From Motacilla alba alba (lineage: Eukaryota > Chordata > Aves > Passeriformes > Motacillidae), in NCBI RefSeq assembly GCF_015832195.1, contig NC_052030.1, positions 10,993,439-11,057,438 on the forward strand: DNA of 64,000 nucleotides, in the 5' to 3' direction. Below, in pieces: positions 49,306 through 64,000 of this stretch. The number at the start of each line of letters is the position of its first letter. Within the stretch, counting starts at the first letter, position 1. Under the pieces are notes generated by a model. That model ran no database searches. It was not told the origin of the DNA and saw nothing but the letters and a program-made list of their open reading frames with translations. The translations under genes were made by a program, and so were the position numbers.

Positions 49306-50509
49306 ATTCAGAAAAATGTATCCAGAGTGATGGGGCTTCTGTTTCCAGGGAGAAAATTCTAGTGCTGATTTCTTTTCCTTCCTATCACTCTCCTACCAAC
49401 ATGCCCGTAAATGAAAGCCCCAGTCCTGCCATCTGCTGTGGCTCAAGGACTTCCCAGATAGAGCTTTGCAGGCCTTTATGGTTGAAAAATTGTTGTGGAG
49501 GAGCACTTTTGTGGCTGCTGGCTGGAAAACCCTCTAGGCTGAATGGCATTTTCCTGCTCCCTCACTGATCTGGAAGTGAGGGAAAGCTGCCACAGCTTTA
49601 ATGGAAAGTACTGCACAGTCAGGAGAAAATTGACTGCCCCCCATGTTGCTTTGCTGTCTGCTGGTTTATAAATTGTAATGCTTTTCATTAAAAAGAAGAG
49701 GAAAAAAAGTGTCAGGTCTCTGTGGGTCCCAGATCATTAGCAGGATCAATTCCTTTTTCACTGCAGAGATCAGAGGCTACAGTCTTGCATAGCCAGAGCT
49801 TCAGCTCCTGACAGACCAAGCAAACAATGCAGAGGCAGAAGAGCTGGTGTGTGGCTGTTTGAATTGCTGTGCCTGGATTTTCGTTGTGACAGAAGATTCT
49901 TTGGAGCCTGTGAAATTAATTCAGTCCCTTGTAGGATTTGGTCAGAACAGTCTCATCAGCTCCAGTCCCAGAAATGTTAAATCCCTTAACGTGAGGCTTG
50001 CAGTGAAAACGATTTCTTGGTTACTTCAGAAAGTTGGTCGCAGCTGATGAAACTTTCACCCCTGAAGGAGGGCTGGTAATAATTTGAAATCTTTTACCTC
50101 TGAAGCTGTGTTGTGGTGCTAGTGTGAAGGAAGTTTGGTGTGCCTCAGTCCAGTTCCACAACCCTTGGCCCACCACCACTGCTGACATGGTTTCAGCCAT
50201 GCTGGAGGTGCCAGTCTGAGAGCCAAGTGTATGGAACAGACTGAGTTTACTTCTTAGTCATGGACGTGGTTGAGTCATAAACTTGCGTGTGCTCAGTAAA
50301 CACTGTAAGTGTTGGGGGAATAAATAGAACTGATTTACAGAGGGTTGTAAGACTGCACGTCACAAGGTGCCCTTCTGCTGTGACTAGTCCTGAAGTGTGG
50401 CTGTGAGCATCCCATTTAACCTTTCACTGCTTTACCTCTCATCCCCAGCACAGTGGGATTCAGAGGGTTGTTAAAATTTGATTTTAAATTGCTCTGTAAT
50501 GCTACGTAG

Positions 50510-56883
<6,374 letters not shown>

Positions 56884-57010
56884 GTGCACGCCAAATTCCG
56901 CTATCCTTTCTACTATGAGATGTGCTGGTATGTTCTGGAGAGATACGTGTCCTGTGTGACCCAGCGCTGCCACCTCAGCAAAGAGTACCAGAAAGAATCA
57001 ATGTTAATTG
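56884..57010 (+). CDS. KDM2B: KDM2B exon 10 (C-terminal end of the JmjC region)
   Basis: Codes residues 319-360 plus one base of 361: [42 protein letters not shown]. The [18 protein letters not shown] block is a KDM2 hallmark. The later part is more changed than the other exons: mammals read [20 protein letters not shown] (from memory), so Y to S and S to C changes are seen here. Acceptor GTTTGCAG, donor ATTG|GTGAGT, exit phase 1. The following mammalian exon starts with the rest of an Asp codon and APRKPS; it was not found before 64000. Confidence 0.97.
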
Positions 57011-57483
57011 GTGAGTGAATCCTTTGAGTGCAGATTCACAACTGGTGCTGGCACCTCAGGCTAGCTGCTGCTTGGGTTTCTGCAAAGCAGATTATAAACT
57101 GAACTGGAGAAATTCTAATGAGCTGTTTCTTTATTTTGGGGTGGGGAAGATTTTTGACTCTGAAGCATTTCTATGAAGTACCAACCTACTTTGAATTATA
57201 TGTATTGAACATTCCCTTAACAAGTGGATCCCAGAAAATAATTTTTGGATGTGTTTGTTTGTTGGTTTCAGTAATGTTTGTGTTGGGATGATCTGCCAGA
57301 CAGTTGAGGATTTACTGCACAGCACCGCAGTAGCCAGAAATGTGTGTATTGCAGATGTGCTCTGGTGGGGTGGATGTTTTGTCCTTTTGTAGAGCAGCTC
57401 CTGTACAGAACATGTTGTGGTCACTAAACCTGCCTTCTTTCTCCTCTCTTTTCCTTAAATTCTCTCTGGTGACTGGGTTCTAG

Positions 57484-57758
57484 TTCTGCAGAAAAGCAAA
57501 CCCAAGAAAACACCTACACAAATCTCCACGATCTGTAACCCAGGTTCAGGGAGGTCAAAGAAACCTCTACAACAAGAGCTGAAAATGGACCAGAGGAGAG
57601 ACAGACAGATGTGCCCGAGGCATTACCTTGGCACTGGTGTGATCTTTGCATCAATGTGTGCCAATCCAGTTGTTGCTGTGCTGAACTGCCCTCTTTTTCC
57701 TCCTTTTGATGGAAGGTGGTGGTGGGCCATGCTCCCTCTGCTTCTAAGCACAGAATAG
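57484..57758 (+). other. Candidate alternative terminal exon of KDM2B (unconfirmed)
   Basis: A strong pyrimidine tract (CTTCTTTCTCCTCTCTTTTC near 57433) leads to GGGTTCTAG at 57475-57483. If spliced from exon 10, the phase fits and the frame stays open for 91 residues, beginning VLQKSKPKKTPTQISTICNP, to a TAG at 57756-57758. The peptide is basic at first but has no domain I recognise and does not match the known next exon. No good internal donor is seen. It could be a chance open frame; the opposite strand is also open here. Confidence 0.2.
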
Positions 57759-60700
57759 CTGAAAATAGCACAAACACCAGCTAAATCTTAGCTGATACGT
57801 GTTAAGTGTGGAGGAGGACTAAAGTATTTCTGTGCCTTCTGCTCCCTGAGGTGCCACTTGGAGTGAACCTGGCATGACTGGCAATGCCCCAGGCTCTGGA
57901 CAGAGAAGGGAAATGTTCACCTATGAGCACAGTTCTTAGTAGAATGGATTGAAGAAGTTACAGGCAGGTGTCACTCTCCAGTGAGTTTTACTGACCAAGA
58001 ATAATTTAAGGGAGCTAATAATCTGTGTAGACAGGCCAGGAGGAATTCCTGGGGTCACTGGGCATTTGGGTGCTTCACATTTTAGCTCTGAGACTCTGGT
58101 CAGAAAGGTTAGTTAAGCAGAAATTCTGTGTCCAGAGGAATTTTTCTCATAAGATCATCCTAGAGGAGGAAAGGATGAATTAGCCCTTTGGATCAGCTCT
58201 TCAGAAAGCAGTGACAAAACTGATAGCTGCATTCTTTGGAAAATAAGGAGCAATCTCCTGTTGTCTAAACCACTGGCATGGAAAGAGGCTGGTCCTGCAG
58301 GCAGGGCAGGGGTGCCAGATCAGCGACGTGTAATTTCAGAACAAATTAGCTGTGGAGAGTGGATGGTTCAGGATATTGAGATGGGACCTTTTCCAGCTAA
58401 ATCACCAGTGTGAATTCCAGCCCAGCTCCATAATTACTGATAATGGTTTGGTGATCCCCAGAAAATGTGCCTCAGTCCAGTTAGCTGGGAGATATTCCAG
58501 TCATATTAAAGCTCACTGGGAGCCATAGATGTCCACTGTCCAGAGGGAACAGGATTATTTTGCATGACCAAAGACTGCCAGCTCCAAAGGCTTCAGGAAA
58601 AGGAGCCTGGCTTTTTGAAAAAGGGTTTGGTGGTGACTTGCTCAGGGTCTTGTGACCTGTGGTGGCTTCAGTTGCTGGCAGAGGGAGATGTATACTTTGG
58701 TTTTGTCAGAAACTTGGGATTTTGTTTTTATTTCTTGGCAGAAACGTAACCTTAAAATAATTGTTTTACTGGGGGTTGTGGTTCAATAGACCAGATCTGC
58801 TGGATCTTTCACTTTGGCATTTGCCAGATTCAAAGTAGTAAAGGTACATTATTTACCTTTACAAAGCTGCACTGCTTTGTTCTGTGTGAGTGATACTGTT
58901 TCAAATACTTGCTTTGCTTTTCTGTTAACTGCTCTGTGTGCAGCCTCTTGACTCGAATCTCTGTGAACTGTAATCTTTGAGTTAAAACTGGTTTGTTTTG
59001 TGGAGCCTCTATCTTGATATTGTTCACTTGCTGAGGTCTGGGATATCCTAAAGACATCCGTGTTCCAAAACCTACCTCTTTTTTTTTAAGCTTTTCTTCA
59101 GAACTGCAAAAGTCCTTAAATTGTCTCTTCCTTAGGGACTTCTCTATCTGCAAGCAATTTCTTGATTTCCCATGAGGGAGTATCCCTTGACAAAGAATTT
59201 CCCATTATTCTCCTTAAAGAGTAATGAAGCAAAATACTTAACTTCTCCTCAAACCCCTCAGTAGATTTAATTGTCTTCTGTCCTTCTTGGTTTAAGAAAA
59301 ATTCTTCATATCCTTGTATTCATTTTCAGAAATTTCTCTTGAATAATCTAAATGTTTCTCCTGCTTTTAAAAAACAATTTCCTTGACTGGAGATTTCTTC
59401 TAAATGTCTGTTTTCTGCCTTTCCTTTTGGGTGCTAGAACTGTCTATTTTTCACCCTCCAGTTGTGCTGCTTTCTTTCCTTACATAGCTTCTGGTACAAT
59501 TAGAGATTGTAGTGGATCTTTGAAGTTAAGAAAGTGATTATCAGCAGAGGAGGACATTGACTAGAGATAGTGCAGGACACTGCCCACAGTCTCTGGGATT
59601 CACAAGGGAGTAGTTCTCATAAAATTCATGGGGATTCTGTTCTCCTGCATAAAGAAAAAAAAATTACTATCTTGACAATTGTTGGAGAACACAGAAAACT
59701 GAGTTAATCAGCTGTTGGATTTTAAGGATATCTTTAGACTTTTCATACTGTGTTTTTATACACAGTATTTATTTGCTTTGGCATGAAGATTGTTAAATTC
59801 AGAGTGACTTTCAAGACACTGTCTGTTCGTGAAAGTGTATTTGTGTGATTGTGTTGTGATACCTCGGTCCTGATGCTTGTATGCTGCTGTAGCAATTTGT
59901 ATTGTTCTTTGTATTTCTGTTTTCTAAATGTCTCCACTCACAAAACTTCAGACAGGAAAAAACCCCACCTCTGTGGAGGCACAGCTCAAACCTGGAGTCT
60001 TCCCACTCCCTAAATTAAAACGTGAGTGCAGCTCTAAATGAGGTGGAAGATGATGGCCGTGCCTTCCTCCCCCATTCCTCAGGCCCAGGATGAATTTCCA
60101 GGCTGTGTCCTCCCAGGCAGTGTGTGAGGCTGTTCTTTCTCAGATCTCTCCCAGGAGGGCAAACACTCAGGGGGATGACGACATGACAGCAATCACAGGC
60201 TGCTGTAAAAGCACACAATCTCTTTTTCTCTTTTCTTTGACTTGTCTCTCTCAGCTGGGACATTTGTCCTGCCAGCTGAAATCAGAAGGGAGCCTATTTG
60301 GGTTTCCTACTAGATTTGAATGTGTGCTGTTTTTCAGGGTGGATATGTCTTCATTATTTTTACTCTTATCATGAATGAGTCTGTACTGGATGTTTTCAAC
60401 CACAGTTGACCTTCAGTGAGATATGGATGTTGAGAGTGAGCTGACAAAGAGTAATTGGGAGAAGATCCTGGGCTATCAGAGATGTGCTTTCTCTGTAGCC
60501 TGCAGCTTTGAAGATTCCCATTGCTAAAATTTTAACAGGATGGCTCTAACTGTACGTTAAGCCTGATGGATATAGAAAATATGCCCTTTTGGCACGGTGA
60601 AGGAGCCATGTCTCTTTTTTTTCCCCCTCTTCCTCAGGGGATAGAATAGATTTGCTTATGATAGACAGATACCTGAGTACATTGAGTGGTTCCTGTGTGG

Positions 60701-60994
60701 GGTGCTCCATGCAGTGGAGCAATGGGATACATTTCTAGTATGCTCAGGGTTTTTCTGCTAATGAAAATGTCACTGCTGTCTTTAGCAGACTGATTGCAGC
60801 TGCTGCTCCCAAGTCACAGTGGCAGGGTTTGGAGCTGGGAATGGCAAGGTGGACACTACACACTGGACTGTTCTGAATAGTTCAGAAAGGTTTCATGATT
60901 TTGCCTGACCCCCATCCCTTTCTTTTAAGTTCTGTAATACAGCAAGTTGCTTTTCAGCAAGGAAAGAAACTGTGTATAATTATTCTTGTAAAAG

Positions 60995-61085
60995 TGGATA
61001 ACTGTGAGGAAAGTTAAGTGTTTTGCCCAGAACCACAGGGAAGTGAACTGCTATAGGAAAGATTTCTAATGCTCTGTCCTCTGGT
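60995..61085 (-). repeat. MIR-type SINE remnant (antisense)
   Basis: GGATAACTGTGAGGAAAGTT, AAGTGTTTTGCCCAGAACCA, CAGGGAAGTGAACTGC follow the reverse complement of the MIR core (AACTGAGGCTCAGAGAGGTT, AAGTGACTTGCCCAAGGTCA, CACAGC). Good word order over about 90 bases. Confidence 0.6.
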
Positions 61086-62367
61086 CAAGTTTGTGCTGCT
61101 CCACCTCTTCACTGAGCTAGATCGCAGACTGGTCTGTATGAACTGGTTTTATTTGCTTTGAGATGAGGTCTTTTTGCACTAAACTGTGTAGGAGCCCAGA
61201 CTGGATAACCCCTCTGAAACTGGGGTTCAGACCTGGGACTCACTGGGGCATTGACTCAGGAGAAGAAACAGATGAGCTGAGGAGATGCTGTTTCCCACAG
61301 AGACTTAATAAACCAGCAACCTCCAAGTCAGTGGAGCCCTGGTAATACAGTGCTTAAAATGCACTTCTCAACAAAGTAAATGCAGATTATGCTTATGTAG
61401 GGCCTCAGCTCACAGCACAGTAACTCTGTCAGACACTGTTTTCATTGAAATGAATAAGTAAAAATCATGGCATGTTGCATTACAACAAAACACTTGAAAA
61501 CACAAAATTGAATCTCCCTCACCTTGAAGTTATCCTTCCATTATTGATTCCCTCGATGCTTTTTTTTTTCAGATTAGCAGCAGCAGCAGACAGTTGTTGT
61601 GTTTTGAGAGCAGCCTGCTCTTAATCCGGTGGAGCACCAGCCCTGTAATCCCCTGGTGCTCCAGAATAGCCCGGTACACTCCAGGTTAGCTGCAAGCCCT
61701 GTGCCCAGGGGAAGGCTGGGCAAGGCATGAAGTGACTGCCAGGCATGCAGGGAGCAGGGCATTGCTGTGGTGGTGGTTTGTTTGGGCTTAGATGGGAGTT
61801 GGTTTTGCCTGTCCGTGCCCAGGTGTGGCTGGCACGGCAGGGCTGCCTCGTGCCGCCAGCCGGTGGCAGGGACGTGGTGGCAGCTGGCAGAATGGAATTG
61901 CCACCCCCCTCCGTGTGCTGCCTTCTCCTGGGAGCAGCCCCCAGTATGCTCTGGTGCTCTGTCTCCTCCTGCCTTTTGTTTCCATAGATTAGAGCAAGAG
62001 ACAAAAAGTGGAGATCTCTCTTGGAAGCTTTTTCCCCTCGCACCAGAGCGTTACTTGGAGTAAATTATTCACACCTCCACAACGTGATCTCCCTCGTTTT
62101 GTTTAGGCCTTATTTACACTTGTGCTTTGCCCCAGTTACAGCCATTAGTTCCTGTTCAGCAGAGCTACAGCACAGGAGGACAGAAACACGATTTTCTTTG
62201 TGCAGATTTACCCCACTTTCTGTTAATGACACCGTCCTGGCAGCGTAGGGATGTGGATCTGCTTCCACCCTCTCCTGTCTGATGCCAGAACTCTGGCATT
62301 TTCTCCCATTGAGGCTGGGCTTTGTGCTTGAGTCAGTTGTAAAACAGCTCACCGAGGCTGTGTGGCT

Positions 62368-62560
62368 CAGAGAAGAGGGCTCCAGCCCTGGATCCGACAG
62401 CCTGGATTCTGACTCCTGGTTTTTCCCTAGATTTGATGTGTGACAATGAGCAAATCGTGCTTTCTCCCAAGCATCTGTTTCCTCAGTTGTAAAATGGGAG
62501 AATGACATAAGCTGATTATGTAGCCTTTGAGGTGGGTACGTGTGCTTGCTACTGTGGACA
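62368..62560 (+). repeat. MIR SINE, well preserved
   Basis: Over roughly 190 bases the order matches MIR: GGCTCCAGCCCTGGATCC, AGCCTGGATTCTGACTCCTG, GATGTGTGACAATGAGCAAA, CATCTGTTTCCTCAGTTGTA, AAATGGGAGAATGACATAAG. This corresponds to the MIR GAGCCAGACTGCCTGGGTTC, TGTGTGACCTTGGGCAAGT, CTCAGTTTCCTCATCTGTA, AAATGGGGATAATAATAG parts. The best repeat match in the window. Confidence 0.75.
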
Positions 62561-64000
62561 AAGGAAAAACAGTGTGAAATAAAAGTTGGATAACTGAGTG
62601 GGTTTTAAATGTTCTAGTTAAGATATTTTCTAATCCTGTTTATTTTTCTAAGAGAAGCATGGGGGTGTATTAGCACAGAGCAGAGAGGAGGAGCTGCTTT
62701 GGAGTGCTGATGCCACCACCTCAGCACACAAAATAATCTGTGAGGCTTTTTTGGAGGGTTGCAGGGAGGAAGTTACCCTGCCCTGTGGATAGAGCTGGAT
62801 TTAGCTGCACCCTGCCTTGCTGATAGCTGGTGTTTTCTGTGGCTGCCATCTTTTCACGGGCATTTCAGCTTAAACTTGCCTTTCAGGAGTCATTTTATGG
62901 CCATTTTGGTTTTGAGGAAAAATGCGAGCCTGTCTGAAGGAGTAGACTGGATGGAGATGAGATGCTGGGTTTTTGCAGACCCTGTAGCAGCAGCACACTT
63001 GCCCTGGGAAGTGTGAGGTGACCACCTGGCATCTCTGGGGCAGTAGCACACAGAGCTGAGCTGGCCTTGCAGGGCTCTTCTTGGGAACTGCAGAGCTGAG
63101 CAGCCAGGCAGGCTGAGCAAGCTGCCCTCAGACACTGCCACTGCCTGTGGCATCTCTGACCAGTGTTTGTGACAAGATGGTGCAGGCTGGGCACAGACAA
63201 GGAGTGTCTCTGTGACCAGGAGGAATTCTCCAGCTTGGAACTGGGCTCCAGCATTTGTTTTGAACCTCACTGTTAAACAACCGGATGCTGAGCTTTCTCA
63301 TTAATGTCCATTTAATCCTTCCTTAAGCATGGTTCACATTGTCCTAATCCAAAGCTACTGCACTGCAAAGCATGGAAGCTGTGAAAGGAACTTTTCGTTA
63401 ATTGTTCTCTCACTTTTTCTGTGTGACTTCTGTTTCCTTCGCAGTGTGTTTTTGTTTGCAGCTTGATCTCGTACCCATTTCAGCCAGCAATAAAATTCAC
63501 ATTGATTTAACTGGGTGTTGCCAGTGTTAACTGTATTTTCCACTGAAATTCCTGCTGTTGCTAGCCTGCATTCAATGTTGTTCACTTACTAAGGGAAATT
63601 GTGTCTAATAAATAAGAAAAGATGTGTGCTTGAGGGAACCATGGCCACTGGTTTCCTACATTGCTTTCACTGCTTGATTGCAGGGAGTTGGGTAACAATT
63701 GGGGCTCTTAGGGAGAAATTAAGATTAATAGTTCTTTAGACTCAGAAACTTGCCTTTAAATTTTCCTGAGAAGTACCTAAAATGTATTGGGAATGGCATT
63801 AAGAAAACCAGTAGCACGTAGCTGTGACAGTCCCTGTGTTTCTCGGTGTGTTTTGTCTTGTTGTCATAAAATAAGCACAGTTGAAATCCCCTGTCTCAGA
63901 AGAGCAATGAGTATTCATGCACTAACAACTGGGGGTTCTTGTTTTATCAACAGTTTGTTGCTTGCAGAGAGGAAAAGTAGTGAGGAGTTGATTTTGTGCT

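Larger units (their letters stand above)
57011..64000. other. Intron 10, continues past the window edge
   Basis: No continuation exon coding the APRKPS-like peptide was found, so the intron is at least 7 kb. It contains a phase-compatible open stretch at 57484-57758 behind a strong pyrimidine tract, an antisense MIR-like strip near 60995-61085, a GC-richer patch near 61790-61935, and a clear sense MIR at 62368-62560. Nothing else recognisable. Confidence 0.65.

Overview
This is vertebrate genomic DNA, most likely from a bird. Repeats are sparse, no Alu or L1 was recognised, and several fragments look like the 3' end of CR1 LINEs, the main repeat of sauropsid genomes. Coding DNA is cut into short exons by introns with GT-AG borders. 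A turtle or crocodile is not excluded. The species call is inference.

Only one protein-coding gene is supported: KDM2B (FBXL10/JHDM1B), on the + strand. Ten coding exons lie between 5772 and 57010. Joined with matching splice phases they give about 360 residues with no frame break. This is the N-terminal part of the protein and includes the whole JmjC demethylase core. The iron ligands are H211, D213 and H283 in the local numbering, and K228 is the likely 2-oxoglutarate contact. The CXXC, PHD, F-box and leucine-rich repeat parts would lie past the right edge, so the gene is incomplete here. Paralogue KDM2A was excluded because exon 2 and the JmjC exons follow KDM2B wording ([44 protein letters not shown]).

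Layout: 1-4734 is AT-rich flank or upstream intron with CR1 remnants and a homeodomain-type palindrome. 4735-6400 is a CpG island promoter with a GC-rich minisatellite, and it holds an alternative first coding exon (MEAKKDSGRRL). Exons 2 to 4 (6929-14059) encode the acidic N-terminus and the run-up to JmjC. A 15.6 kb intron with a CpG island and a CTCF-type motif near 25.5 kb separates them from exons 5 and 6 (29699-31756). Intron 6 carries a second strong CpG island (35980-37075) and a long G tract. Exons 7 to 10 (40348-57010) complete the JmjC core. The last 7 kb is intron, with one open candidate exon at 57484 and clear ancient MIR-type SINE remnants.

I saw no tRNA or rRNA gene, no intact mobile element, no CRISPR array and no second gene on either strand. 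I found no evidence of an undescribed multi-gene system. The best leads are regulatory: intragenic CpG islands inside the JmjC-coding part, the promoter minisatellite, and the candidate alternative exon.
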